Shown here: positions 1 to 8,700 of the stretch, in pieces
Position numbering within the stretch: the stretch's first letter is position 1
How the letters are laid out: every line of letters starts with the position of its first letter
DNA from: Bacteroidota bacterium
Lineage (GTDB): Bacteria; Bacteroidota; Bacteroidia; Cytophagales; Cyclobacteriaceae
Direction: 5' to 3'
Length of the DNA stretch: 64,000 bases
Assembly (NCBI GenBank): GCA_018266395.1
Contig: JAFEAM010000021.1
Span: 62,001-126,000 of the forward strand
Made by a program: the position numbers and the translations under genes
The notes under the pieces: generated by a model
The model's database searches: none
Seen by the model: the letters and a program-made list of their open reading frames with translations, nothing else
Told to the model about the DNA's origin: nothing

Positions 1-1480
1 TCTGCATATAGCGTTCAGCCTCATAGCTTCGTGTAAACTCTGTGGGGCGGAATGAGTTTGCGTCCCTGGCATAATCATCAGCCTTGTCAATATTACCCCG
101 TTCCGCCTCCAGTCTGGACAGCTCAAGCGAAGAGTGCTGATTATAGGAGGCATAGAAGTGGGCGCGCTGGTGGTAGCCTGATGAAAGGACCGGATCACCG
201 ATTGAAAAATAATAATCGCCCCAGCCTGTATAGTAGCCGGAAATGAAATGGTTAACCGGCACCATCCAGTAGTTGTAGAATAAAAGCGCCAGTGCGAAAA
301 TGAGACCAGCCAGCCGGAACGAGAACCAGGGCATCGCAGTAGGCTTGTATAGCACCTTGTACACCGGCAGGTTTTGCGCCATGAGTCCAAGAAAGTTGGA
401 CAGAACGTAGAAGAAGAACATCATGCCATAGCCGATGTGTGTGAACAACACCACATCTGCCACCGAAAGCAGGGCAGTGTCATTGGAAGTGCTGTAGAAA
501 AAGCCCAGAAGTGCCATGGATACCGCCCCTATGGACAGTGTAAGGTAGACCGGCAGAATGGCATCTTCGAAAATGTGCCCCCACAAAGGGCGACGTTGCT
601 GAACGCTCCAGATGGAGAGAATCATGGATATGGAAAGCAGCCAGAATACGGGCAGTCCGTACTTCCATTCAATGGACCCAATGCGTTGGAGGTAAGTGAG
701 CCAGAGGTTAATCAGGTAAACAGCAGAGATGATCAGAAAGTGGCGAAGGCTTCCCGAGGTCGACTTCAGCTGAGATGACATCCACACAAAGGATCCGACG
801 ATTTCGTGGGCAACTGTAATGCACAACATGACAAATACCACAATAGCGGCAGGCACCGTGCTGAGCGCCAGGTAGTGCAGAGGGCTCTTCACATGGGAAA
901 ACAATGAAACGATGATGATGAATACAGCCATCGCAGCAATGTGTGTGAGCAACCTGATGGAGAAGAGTGCGTGCCGCTTAACAAACTGGAAATAGATTCC
1001 TGGTCCAATCAGCAGTATCATCATTCCTGCAAGCGGAATCTTGCCTGCTACGCCGAAAAGGACCAGCCCTTCCACCTGAAAAGTGGACATAAGAAAAAGC
1101 AGAATGCCGGCACCGATAAGGAACCAGTATCGGGGAAGTGCCGACACGATGGAAAGCACCATGATCAACGCCAGAAGAAAGGCAGCCAGGTAAATATCCA
1201 GGGAACTCAACCTGACATTCATTTCGTTTCCCAACCACCTCTCGAAGACAACATAGTTATCTGCGATGATGGAGAAGTCAAATCCCCCGTTCTGAAATAC
1301 ATATAAAGTGTGCTCCTGTTCCTGCAACTCCTGAACTTGCTGCCATGTATAGACGGGAGCAGGATAGATCAAATAGGAGAAGATCGTGAGAGCGGCAATG
1401 GAAAAGAAAACAAGTGCCAGTACAGTCCACCAGCGCCGGTGAGCATCGGGCCAGGATCTCCAGAAGTAGAATGAATCCAT
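1..1480 (-). CDS. large multi-pass membrane protein with TPR-like C-terminus (partial)
   Basis: The reading frame is open from an ATG at 1480 to the left edge, so at least 493 residues are present and the C-terminus is missing. The N-terminus has a transmembrane segment (about residues 15-35), then a stretch of about 55 residues, then a block of roughly ten hydrophobic helices up to about residue 410. The visible end is helical and soluble, with TPR-like spacing (for example the stretch around LEAERGNIDKADDYARDAN). It starts 18 nt after gatC and is probably the last seen member of that transcript. I do not recognise a named family. The layout suggests a membrane-anchored TPR scaffold facing one side of the inner membrane, which is inference only. 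Confidence 0.75.
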   Translation of the reverse strand, partial: MDSFYFWRSWPDAHRRWWTVLALVFFSIAALTIFSYLIYPAPVYTWQQVQELQEQEHTLYVFQNGGFDFSIIADNYVVFERWLGNEMNVRLSSLDIYLAAFLLALIMVLSIVSALPRYWFLIGAGILLFLMSTFQVEGLVLFGVAGKIPLAGMMILLIGPGIYFQFVKRHALFSIRLLTHIAAMAVFIIIVSLFSHVKSPLHYLALSTVPAAIVVFVMLCITVAHEIVGSFVWMSSQLKSTSGSLRHFLIISAVYLINLWLTYLQRIGSIEWKYGLPVFWLLSISMILSIWSVQQRRPLWGHIFEDAILPVYLTLSIGAVSMALLGFFYSTSNDTALLSVADVVLFTHIGYGMMFFFYVLSNFLGLMAQNLPVYKVLYKPTAMPWFSFRLAGLIFALALLFYNYWMVPVNHFISGYYTGWGDYYFSIGDPVLSSGYHQRAHFYASYNQHSSLELSRLEAERGNIDKADDYARDANSFRPTEFTRSYEAERYMQ

Positions 1481-1498
1481 TGGAAAGTCCGTCCGGGG

Positions 1499-1786
1499 TT
1501 ATTCAAGTACTTTGGGTACTTTGAAAAAATCATTGTCCTTCTCGGGAGCCTGAGACAAGGCGCGTTGTTGGTCAAGATGGGGACCAGGTTCATCTTCCCT
1601 CCATCGGTTGACTTCGAGGCTCATGGACGTAATGGGCTCTGCCTGATCAGTATTGACTTCCTGAAGCTTTTCGACCCAGGTGATAATGTTATTCAAATCC
1701 GCCAGGGTGCTATCGATGTCCTTTTCATCCAGTTCCAGACGGGACAGGTGTGCCAGTTTGTTCAGTAGGGGTCTGTCGATTTCCAT
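1499..1786 (-). CDS. gatC: Asp/Glu-tRNA amidotransferase subunit C
   Basis: This is a 95-residue GatC, the small belt-like subunit that stabilises the GatAB amidotransferase, which converts Glu-tRNA(Gln) or Asp-tRNA(Asn) to the amidated form. The N-terminus shows the family pattern (LLNKLAHLSRLELDEKD), followed by the central NNIITWVEKLQEVNTD region and the acidic C-terminal tail ending in VPKVLE. Length and start match the family. The gene begins inside the 3' end of the upstream acyltransferase gene, overlapping it by 62 nt in another frame. gatA and gatB are not in the window, as is common for scattered gatC genes in this phylum. Confidence 0.93.
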   Translation of the reverse strand: MEIDRPLLNKLAHLSRLELDEKDIDSTLADLNNIITWVEKLQEVNTDQAEPITSMSLEVNRWREDEPGPHLDQQRALSQAPEKDNDFFKVPKVLE

Positions 1787-2501
1787 TATTTTTCAGTTCC
1801 CTGTCGATCACTTCAAATACCCTTTGTTTAAGGGGCTTCAGATCTGCCAGCGTAAGCCCGCTGGTGGATATTGGTTGGTGAAAGATTACTTTCACTACTC
1901 CCCACTTCAGCAGGAACTCACTGGGAGGCAAAAGTATCCAATTGTTGGGAATCGTAACGGGGACCAGTGGGATTTGTTTTTCTATGGCAAGGCGGAAGGC
2001 GCCATCTTTGAAACGCACCATTTCAGGCGGCCGCTGAGAAATGATTCCCCCTTCAGGATAGATGATAAGACTTTTGCCAACCTCAAGCGCTTCCTTCGAT
2101 TTTACGTACGTGTCGTATTTGCTTTTGAGCCTGGCCCGGTCAACGGTAATATGAAGTCTTCGGTACATGAAGCCAAAGAGCGGAATATTTTCCATGTCAT
2201 TCTTGCCAACAAAAATGGCATCGACCGGATTGAGACCCATTGTAGGAATATCCAGATATGAAAAATGATTAGGGCAAAAGATGTATTGCTTTTGATTGGT
2301 GAAGGAGGCCTGACATTGCACACGGACAGGAAGGCCGCATCCGACAAAAAGAAAACGGGCCCACCACCGGTTGATTACTCCAACCCAACGGTACCGGGAA
2401 GGAAAAAGAATGGGCACCAGAAAGGGCAGGAAGAAAATGAGAAAGAGGATCATGAAGACAAGCAACCCCCAGGCGGTATGCAAGTATCTCAATGATCGCA
2501 T
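1725..2501 (-). CDS. 1-acyl-sn-glycerol-3-phosphate acyltransferase (PlsC family)
   Basis: This 258-residue membrane acyltransferase probably adds the second acyl chain to lysophosphatidic acid at the inner membrane. It starts with a hydrophobic anchor (residues about 8-35). The catalytic block NHFSYLD (the HX4D motif) follows, and later the substrate-binding motif appears as YPEG where FPEG is more usual. The C-terminal tail is polar (NGNRQTPTEQTGTPVPSGTG) and is encoded by the stretch that overlaps gatC. It begins 8 nt after the M24 peptidase gene. A paralog lies at 35072-35803, so the substrate division between the two cannot be read from sequence. Confidence 0.88.
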   Translation of the reverse strand: MRSLRYLHTAWGLLVFMILFLIFFLPFLVPILFPSRYRWVGVINRWWARFLFVGCGLPVRVQCQASFTNQKQYIFCPNHFSYLDIPTMGLNPVDAIFVGKNDMENIPLFGFMYRRLHITVDRARLKSKYDTYVKSKEALEVGKSLIIYPEGGIISQRPPEMVRFKDGAFRLAIEKQIPLVPVTIPNNWILLPPSEFLLKWGVVKVIFHQPISTSGLTLADLKPLKQRVFEVIDRELKNNGNRQTPTEQTGTPVPSGTG

Positions 2502-2509
2502 AAGACAAA

Positions 2510-3850
2510 TTACTTCTGCATTGCATTCGACTGAGGTCCGGGGATAAGGATGAGATTCCGCTGACGGCCATCAATGTAACGGAAACCATTTTCATCAAAA
2601 TAGCCGTCCTCCTCAAGCTGAATCCTGATCTCCTTCTTCCATTCCGGAATATTGACGGCACAGTTTAGTTCTATCGAATAAGCCGTCTTTAAATGCATAG
2701 GGTAGTCACCGGTGTGAGGTACTCCATCCTGCATGTCCCACATGCCGATGGTCGTACCCGAGGCGTGACCATGGTAGCCAATGGGATGGGTGTATACCGA
2801 TGGCTTAAGCCCGTTGTCAATGGCCTGCTTTCTCGTGGCGGCCAGTATATCATTTCCGGTCCTGCCCTCCTTGAAATTTCGCGTAAGATAATCCTGGAGT
2901 TGATTGCCCCTGGTGAAGGCATTCCTGAGGTATTCGGGGGCATCTGTCTCTCCGCCTTTCAATACATAAGCATGCTGTTGTGTATCGGTATTAAATCGCA
3001 GATAGGTAATTCCGAAATCCACATGGAGAAGGTCACCTGGAAGAATAACGAGCGGTTGCGGCCGCTTGCTGGTAATCGCATCGGATTCATTCCGCTGAAC
3101 CGAAACACTGGTCTGGAACCAGGTATCCAGCTTAAGCTCTTTTATCTTCTCCCGGTACCACCACACCACATCATCGGTGGTGGTGACTCCCGGCTGGATC
3201 ACCTTGTCTGAAAAACCTTCGGCAATAATCATATGAGCGATCCTGCAGATTTGCGGATAGATCGCCATCTCCTTTTCGGTGCGGGTTTCAAGCCATGCAA
3301 CAGAGAGTTTCTCTGCCGAAGTGACTCTTGGTTGCATGTTCTTGGGTAGAACCTTCAACAATTGCTCATAATCGTTGGCAGTCAGACCATCGGCGTGCCC
3401 GTAGTGCTCGGCTTTATTGACTCCGATCTTCTTCGGATTCCTTTCTGAAATAAGTTTGCCTAACTGTGCCCACTGATCCGGATTGGAGTCAGGATCCCAT
3501 GAGCGTTTGAATACCTTGCCGACGTCATACCGTGCAACGGCAAGATATTCCATTTCCTGACCCTCACCTTTATCAAATATGACCAGCATCGTCGTACGCC
3601 GAGCGGCAAGCCAGGTGCCGGGCAACATGGTTCGTAGAACAGGGTCTTCATTATTCTCACGCGAAATCAACACCCACATGTCAAAACCTTCCCTTCGCAT
3701 CAGGGTCGGTAACAGGTTCCGCAGCCTGTCTTCCAGCAACTCATCAATCACTCTGGCCTGATCCCGCTGACTCAGTATCAGCGGATATTGTGCCCGGATG
3801 GATTGAACAGACAGGCAAGTGAAGAAAATGATGGAAATGATTCGTAACAT
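2510..3850 (-). CDS. secreted M24 family metallopeptidase (Xaa-Pro aminopeptidase-like)
   Basis: A 446-residue protein with a signal peptide (cleavage probably near residue 20, after SIRA). An N-terminal creatinase-like domain is followed by a pita-bread M24 domain. All five metal positions can be seen: D278 (HVDFG), D289 (FNTDTQQ), H360 (GYHGHASG), E394 (YSIELN) and E413 or E414 (QLEEDG). It should therefore be an active dinuclear metallopeptidase acting in the periplasm on Xaa-Pro or related peptides. It sits 1 nt after the thioesterase gene and 8 nt before the acyltransferase gene, so co-transcription is likely. The exact peptide substrate is not determined. Confidence 0.88.
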   Translation of the reverse strand: MLRIISIIFFTCLSVQSIRAQYPLILSQRDQARVIDELLEDRLRNLLPTLMRREGFDMWVLISRENNEDPVLRTMLPGTWLAARRTTMLVIFDKGEGQEMEYLAVARYDVGKVFKRSWDPDSNPDQWAQLGKLISERNPKKIGVNKAEHYGHADGLTANDYEQLLKVLPKNMQPRVTSAEKLSVAWLETRTEKEMAIYPQICRIAHMIIAEGFSDKVIQPGVTTTDDVVWWYREKIKELKLDTWFQTSVSVQRNESDAITSKRPQPLVILPGDLLHVDFGITYLRFNTDTQQHAYVLKGGETDAPEYLRNAFTRGNQLQDYLTRNFKEGRTGNDILAATRKQAIDNGLKPSVYTHPIGYHGHASGTTIGMWDMQDGVPHTGDYPMHLKTAYSIELNCAVNIPEWKKEIRIQLEEDGYFDENGFRYIDGRQRNLILIPGPQSNAMQK

Positions 3851-3851
3851 A

Positions 3852-4406
3852 TTATTTATACAGAATTATACACCTTTCACCTTTCAGTAGTTCGGCAGCG
3901 CGCTCCACATCAATGGACGATCTGGCATCATCCATCTGTTCCCTAGTGGCGGCTTTGATTTCCCGGACATGGATCGCTTCTATGAATCGCTTGACATCCT
4001 CACGGGTTTCAAGGATGAGTTTCGGCACCATGGCCGGCTTGTCATCATCGCCCTTGGCTACCATCGTGAAATAGGATGAATTGGTATGCTTGAGCTGGTT
4101 GGTCTTCACATTGAGCGCCTCCACACGGATACCGACCATCAGCGATGTTCTTCCGACATAGTTCACAGAAGCGTGCAGCGAAACCAGCTCACCCACTTCA
4201 ACAGGCTGCAGAAAATCAACCTTGTCAACAGACACAGTCACGCAATAGGTTCCGGCGTGCTTGCTGGAGCACGCGTAGGCAACTTTATCCATCAGCGACA
4301 AAAGAATGCCGCCATGAATCTTTCCGCCGAAGTTGGCATATGACGGCACCATCAGTTCCGTGATGGTGGTTTGAGAATGGCTTACCGGTCGCGCTGGTTC
4401 TTCCAT
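3852..4406 (-). CDS. acyl-CoA thioesterase, hotdog fold (YciA/BFIT type)
   Basis: 184 residues. The hotdog core is recognisable from NFGGKIHGGILLSLMDKVAYACSS, where the central helix packs with the conserved G-x-I/V-H-GG turn, then SVDKVDFLQPVEVGE and VGRTSLMVGIRVEA. The fold and motifs fit cytosolic acyl-CoA hydrolases of the YciA/ACOT group. The last 60 or so residues form a charged helical extension (EDVKRFIEAIHVREIK and onward) beyond the usual core. It lies 90 nt downstream of the MATE gene and is followed after 1 nt by the M24 peptidase. Substrate chain length is unknown. Confidence 0.87.
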   Translation of the reverse strand: MEEPARPVSHSQTTITELMVPSYANFGGKIHGGILLSLMDKVAYACSSKHAGTYCVTVSVDKVDFLQPVEVGELVSLHASVNYVGRTSLMVGIRVEALNVKTNQLKHTNSSYFTMVAKGDDDKPAMVPKLILETREDVKRFIEAIHVREIKAATREQMDDARSSIDVERAAELLKGERCIILYK

Positions 4407-4496
4407 GTCATATGCTTATTCGTGAAAGATAGTTTTAGTTATGGAAATATGGAAGGAAGAAGAGATCCCGGACCCTGGGTCCGCCAGCCTCAGAAG

Positions 4497-5837
4497 TCAA
4501 GACCTGGAGGAAAGCATTCTGAATCTCCAGAACATTGCCAGTGCTGTGAGGGTTAACCCCGTGAGTAATCCCACCCAAATCCCGATGGCACCCAGGCCGG
4601 CTGCGAATCCCAGAAAGTACCCAAGCGGGAGGCCAATCACCCAGTAAGAGATGAATATAAATATGGAGGGGACTTTCACGTCCCTTAGTCCACGCAGTGC
4701 TCCGACGCACACGACCTGCAGGCCGTCAGATAACTGAAAAAGTCCGGCGATGATGATCAGCACACTGGCCATTTCGATGACGTGAAGATCATCCACGTAC
4801 AAATAAGGAAGCCATGCGTGGCCTCCTATAAAAATAATGGCCCAGCAGCCCATGAAGGCAAGCGTCATTCCGATGAGAACCATGCCGGCACGCCGCAGCG
4901 TAGGCATGTCTTTAATGCCGTATGCTTTTCCTACCCGTATAGTTGCAGCAGCTGCAAGTCCGGATGCTGTCATATAGCTGATCGTGGCGAGGTTAATGGC
5001 AATCTGATGTGCGGCCAGCGCGGTGGTTCCCAACCAGCCCATCATCACGAGAGAAAAATCAAAAGCCGCCACTTCAAAAATAAACTGCACTCCGGCAGGA
5101 ATTCCGATATGGAGCATTTTATTAAACAATTCCCCCGAGTACGAGCCCAACCGGAATGCATCGCGGTATTTTCTGAACGCTGGCACCCACCAGACTGCCG
5201 TCCCAAGTGCCAAAGCCATTACAATTCTTGAAATCAAAGTAGCAATTCCCGCCCCGTTCAACCCGAGTGCGGGCATTCCTGCATGACCATAGATCAAAAG
5301 ATAATTAAGCACGATGTTCATCACGTTGCACGATAATACGATGGTCATCGGCAGCCACGTGTTGGAAAGCCCTTCTGAAAACTGACGGAATGTTTGAAAG
5401 AGCAATATGGGAATGATGGAAGCCCCGACGATATTAAGGTATGGTATGGAAAGCGCCACCACATCTTCGGGTTGACCAATGTGATAGAGCAGATACCGGG
5501 CTATGAATACCACAATGACAAGTACCAGACTGGTTGCAATATTGATAACCAGTCCGTGCCTCACCGTTTCGTTTACCGATACAATATTATTCTCTCCGTC
5601 TGCGGCGGCAATCAGGGGAGTCATCGCGTAGGAGACTCCAATGCCAAACAGCATCAGCACATTGAAAGCAACATTGGCAAGCCCGGCGGCGGCCAGTTCC
5701 CTGGCACCCAGGTGCCCCACCATGACATTGTCAGCAACGCCCATCATGACGTGGCCCAGCTGGCTTAGCATTACAGGATAAGCCAGCAGGAAACTGTCCC
5801 GGATGTCGGTGCGATAATTCCGGAGACTTAAATTCAT
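4497..5837 (-). CDS. MATE family efflux transporter
   Basis: 446 residues with about 12 hydrophobic helices in two similar halves, typical of NorM/DinF-like multidrug and toxin extrusion carriers that export cations or drugs in exchange for Na+ or H+. Recognisable family stretches are LAYPVMLSQLGHVMMGVADNVMVGHLG in the first helix pair and the equivalent GIPAGVQFIFEVAAF in the second half. Its start overlaps the stop of the upstream NUDIX gene by 4 nt (ATGA), so translation is probably coupled. Substrate cannot be read from sequence. Confidence 0.93.
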   Translation of the reverse strand: MNLSLRNYRTDIRDSFLLAYPVMLSQLGHVMMGVADNVMVGHLGARELAAAGLANVAFNVLMLFGIGVSYAMTPLIAAADGENNIVSVNETVRHGLVINIATSLVLVIVVFIARYLLYHIGQPEDVVALSIPYLNIVGASIIPILLFQTFRQFSEGLSNTWLPMTIVLSCNVMNIVLNYLLIYGHAGMPALGLNGAGIATLISRIVMALALGTAVWWVPAFRKYRDAFRLGSYSGELFNKMLHIGIPAGVQFIFEVAAFDFSLVMMGWLGTTALAAHQIAINLATISYMTASGLAAAATIRVGKAYGIKDMPTLRRAGMVLIGMTLAFMGCWAIIFIGGHAWLPYLYVDDLHVIEMASVLIIIAGLFQLSDGLQVVCVGALRGLRDVKVPSIFIFISYWVIGLPLGYFLGFAAGLGAIGIWVGLLTGLTLTALAMFWRFRMLSSRS

Positions 5838-6379
5838 CTGATGTCCAGCAAGCGCGCTACGTGAAGAATTCCCATTACGCTGAGGCCGTCCGTAATTCTG
5901 CCATCCATTACCATCTGAACCGCCTCATGAAACGGCAATTTCATGACTTTCATGTCGGCTTCTGTTTCTTCAGGCTCGCTCAAGGCCTGAGTCAGTTCCT
6001 GTGCCATGTAAATAAAACCCTCTTCATCCGAAACCGAGTTCGAAAGATGTGTACGCAGAAGCAAGGTCCACTTTCCGGCCAGCAACCCGGTTTCCTCCTT
6101 CAGCTCTCTCATGGCAGAGGTGAGCGGATCAGATCCCAAAGGCCCGCCACCCTCAGGGATTTCCCATGACCATTCATTCAACGTGTACCGGAACTGACCG
6201 ACCAGCCAGGTATTGCTGTGTTCATCCAACGGAACAATCGCGATCGCCTTGTTCTTAAAATGCACCTTGCCATAGATGCCGGGCTTCCCCGCAGGATTGA
6301 TTACCTGATACTCGGTAACATTGATCCATGCATTGTCATACTTCTCGGATGCCGAAAGCGTTTGCCACGGGTTGGACAT
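5834..6379 (-). CDS. NUDIX hydrolase (ADP-ribose pyrophosphatase-like)
   Basis: 181 residues from the ATG at 6379. An in-frame ATG at 6421 would add 14 residues that do not look like the family, so the inner start is preferred. The NUDIX box is present around residues 77-99, with RELKEETGL intact. The first glutamate of the consensus is replaced (SDPLTSAM precedes the RE). SWEIPEGGG just before the box is typical of ADP-ribose or nucleotide-sugar pyrophosphatases. The gene is divergent from rnhB and first in the minus-strand string that continues into the MATE exporter. Confidence 0.87.
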   Translation of the reverse strand: MSNPWQTLSASEKYDNAWINVTEYQVINPAGKPGIYGKVHFKNKAIAIVPLDEHSNTWLVGQFRYTLNEWSWEIPEGGGPLGSDPLTSAMRELKEETGLLAGKWTLLLRTHLSNSVSDEEGFIYMAQELTQALSEPEETEADMKVMKLPFHEAVQMVMDGRITDGLSVMGILHVARLLDIR

Positions 6380-6460
6380 GAAATGTGTGTATTTAGATGA
6401 ATGTTCGCGTGTCCGGACCATATATCCGATCCGGACTAATTCCGCGTCAAATTAACTAAT

Positions 6461-7072
6461 TTGGTGCCTGTGCTGAGGAGTTCATTCACGAAAGATCTGA
6501 TTGAAGCGGGTTGTGACGAGGTGGGTCGCGGGTCCTTAGCCGGTCCGGTTGTTGCTGCCGCTGTGATTCTGCCGAAGAAGTTTCGCTGCAAGGAGCTGAA
6601 TGACTCCAAACAAATGACGAAGGACCAGCGACTTGAGGTCAGAGAAATCATTAAGAATTCAGCACTTGCCTGGGCCGTTGCAGAAGTGAGCCATACGGAG
6701 ATTGACGAAATCAACATCCTGAATGCCTCCTTTCGTGCAATGCACCTTGCGCTGGATCAGCTGACCACACGTCCCCAGCTTTTACTCATCGACGGCAATC
6801 GTTTCAAGCCTTATGGTGATCTGCCTTACGAATGCATCATAAAGGGGGACGCGAAATACATGTCCATTGCCGCTGCATCGGTATTGGCGAAAACTTACCG
6901 GGATGATATGATGCAGAATCTGGCGCGGGAATTCCCTGGTTACAGTTGGGAAACCAACGTAGGATATCCAACCGAGGAACACCGCAACGGAATCAGGAAG
7001 TTGGGCATCACACCATTTCATCGCAAATCGTTTACGCTGCTTCCCCGCCAACTCGAACTGTTTGAAGAATAA
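6461..7072 (+). CDS. rnhB: ribonuclease HII
   Basis: About 200 residues. RNase HII cleaves the RNA strand of RNA-DNA hybrids and removes misincorporated ribonucleotides. The active-site signature GCDEVGRGSLAGPVVAAAV carries the first Asp-Glu pair (D19, E20 in this numbering). The later LLIDGNRF and KGDAKYMSIAAASVLAK hold the other acidic residues. There is no ATG before the catalytic core: the start must be TTG at 6461 or GTG at 6464 or 6470. It is followed 11 nt later by a methyltransferase gene. Confidence 0.95.
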   Translation: MVPVLRSSFTKDLIEAGCDEVGRGSLAGPVVAAAVILPKKFRCKELNDSKQMTKDQRLEVREIIKNSALAWAVAEVSHTEIDEINILNASFRAMHLALDQLTTRPQLLLIDGNRFKPYGDLPYECIIKGDAKYMSIAAASVLAKTYRDDMMQNLAREFPGYSWETNVGYPTEEHRNGIRKLGITPFHRKSFTLLPRQLELFEE

Positions 7073-7083
7073 TCCTTACGATA

Positions 7084-7884
7084 ATGACTACGACCAATGT
7101 TTCCTTCTCCGGATCTGTTCCCCAGCTCTATGATGAGTACATGGGGCCGATGCTGTTCGAACCGTACGCCATCGATCTTGTTGGCAGGCTTCCGAGGATT
7201 CAAAATGCAAAGATCCTTGAGCTTGCTTGCCGCACAGGCCGCGTTACCGCCCACCTGGCGAAAGCCTTGCCCCAGAGCCAGCTCATAGCATCCGATCTCA
7301 ACCCCGACATGATCTATGTCGCACAAGACCGTGTCAAGGAAGGAGTCGAACAATGGATGGTGGCCGACATGGCCAGTCTCCCGTTTCATCATGAGTCCTT
7401 TGACATTGTGGTTTGCCAGTACGGCATCATGTTCGTTCCCGACAAGCAACAGGCTTTTCGCGAGGCCTTTCGCGTGCTGAAAGAAGGAGGGTCCTTTTTA
7501 TTCAACACATGGGACAAGATCGAAAACAATGGCGTACCCATGATCGCTGAACGCGCAGTCAAAGATTACTTCGGGCCGGCAGCTCCCACGTTCTTTCAGG
7601 TTCCATTTTCAATGTACGATCCTCAACAACTGCGCTCTCTCGCCGAAGAGGCCGGGTTTACTGTCAGTAAGATCGAGAATGTTCTGAAGACCGGTTACAG
7701 CCCCTCTGCAGATAATGCGGCAAGGGGACTTATCCAGGGAAGCCCTGTGATCAAAGAGATCAGGGAGAGGAACCAGGAAGCTGAAGAGGCCCTGGTCACC
7801 TCGGCAGCAAAAATGATTACTGCGACTTATGGGGCTTCTCCCGCATTTCCGCTTTCGGCCTGGGTCGCTGAGGTCTCCAAATAA
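7084..7884 (+). CDS. class I SAM-dependent methyltransferase
   Basis: 266 residues with a UbiE/Methyltransf_11-type Rossmann fold. Motif I reads LELACRTGRVT, where the usual second glycine of the GxGxG turn is arginine. Motif II with the acidic ribose-binding residue is IASDLNPDM. Motif IV is FDIVVCQYGIMFVPD, followed by the post-motif helix FREAFRVLKEGGSFLF. The C-terminal half probably forms the substrate lid. Substrate is unknown. It begins 11 nt after rnhB. The R in motif I could weaken SAM binding but need not abolish it. Confidence 0.85.
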   Translation: MTTTNVSFSGSVPQLYDEYMGPMLFEPYAIDLVGRLPRIQNAKILELACRTGRVTAHLAKALPQSQLIASDLNPDMIYVAQDRVKEGVEQWMVADMASLPFHHESFDIVVCQYGIMFVPDKQQAFREAFRVLKEGGSFLFNTWDKIENNGVPMIAERAVKDYFGPAAPTFFQVPFSMYDPQQLRSLAEEAGFTVSKIENVLKTGYSPSADNAARGLIQGSPVIKEIRERNQEAEEALVTSAAKMITATYGASPAFPLSAWVAEVSK

Positions 7885-7899
7885 CTTCAGAGAAACTTT

Positions 7900-7907
7900 T
7901 ATTTTTG
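7900..7907 (+). promoter_or_regulatory. TAnnTTTG-type -7 promoter box
   Basis: TATTTTTG matches the Bacteroidota -7 consensus TAnnTTTG. It ends 19 nt before the ATG of the NRDE gene at 7927. I see no clear TTTG -33 element at the expected distance. It would drive the NRDE gene and the overlapping hydrolase. Confidence 0.45.
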
Positions 7908-7926
7908 CGGGCCTGTTAGTTCCTGC

Positions 7927-8700
7927 ATGTGTCTGATTTTCCTCTCCTTCCGGCAACACCCCACCTATGATCTGATCATAGCTGCCAACAGGGATGAATT
8001 TTACCAGCGGAAGACAGCGCCGGCAGGGTTTTGGGAAGATCATCCCCACATCCTGGGAGGAAGAGACCTCGAAGCCGGCGGCACCTGGATGGGCCTGACT
8101 ACAAAGGGACACATCAGCATGCTTACCAACTATAGGGATCCCTTCCATATCAATCCCTCCGCTCCTTCGCGGGGCAACCTGGTCTCAAAATACCTGGAGG
8201 AAATGCCGGCCCCCGCATCTTACCTGGAGGAAATTGAAAAATCAGGAAACCATTACAATGGTTTTAATCTGGTAGCAGGAACCCTATCGGAAATCTGGTA
8301 TTATTCGAATTACGGAAGACCAGCGGAAAAACTAGAACCCGGCTTCTACGGACTCAGCAATCATCTGCTCAACTCACCCTGGCCCAAGATCATCAGGGGT
8401 AAAGAACGCATCGCGCCGGTTCTGCAACAGCGAATGATTCAATCGGAGGAATTGTTTGAATTGCTCTATGATGAAACCCGGGCGCCGGACGAGCAACTCC
8501 CTGACACCGGTATCGGGTTGGAAAGAGAACGGGCACTCTCCTCCATGTTTATCAAGACGCAAGGCTACGGATCGCGTTCGTCTACGGTCGTGTTGATCAC
8601 CAAGGATGGCCACGTGCAGTTCTCAGAAAGAATCTACGACGTCAGTACATTTGAATCCCGGACAGCACATTTTGAATTTGATCTGAGCGGCCACCGATGA
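7927..8700 (+). CDS. NRDE/TANGO2 family protein
   Basis: 257 residues. The N-terminus MCLIFLSF followed by LIIAANRDEFYQRKTAPAGFW is the NRDE motif that names the family, related to eukaryotic TANGO2 (linked to heme and lipid handling). Cys2 is placed as a possible N-terminal nucleophile of the Ntn-hydrolase type. The block GGRDLEAGGTWMGL is also conserved in the family. The biochemical role is not settled. Its stop overlaps the start of the next gene by 4 nt (ATGA), so the two are probably made together. Confidence 0.9.
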   Translation: MCLIFLSFRQHPTYDLIIAANRDEFYQRKTAPAGFWEDHPHILGGRDLEAGGTWMGLTTKGHISMLTNYRDPFHINPSAPSRGNLVSKYLEEMPAPASYLEEIEKSGNHYNGFNLVAGTLSEIWYYSNYGRPAEKLEPGFYGLSNHLLNSPWPKIIRGKERIAPVLQQRMIQSEELFELLYDETRAPDEQLPDTGIGLERERALSSMFIKTQGYGSRSSTVVLITKDGHVQFSERIYDVSTFESRTAHFEFDLSGHR

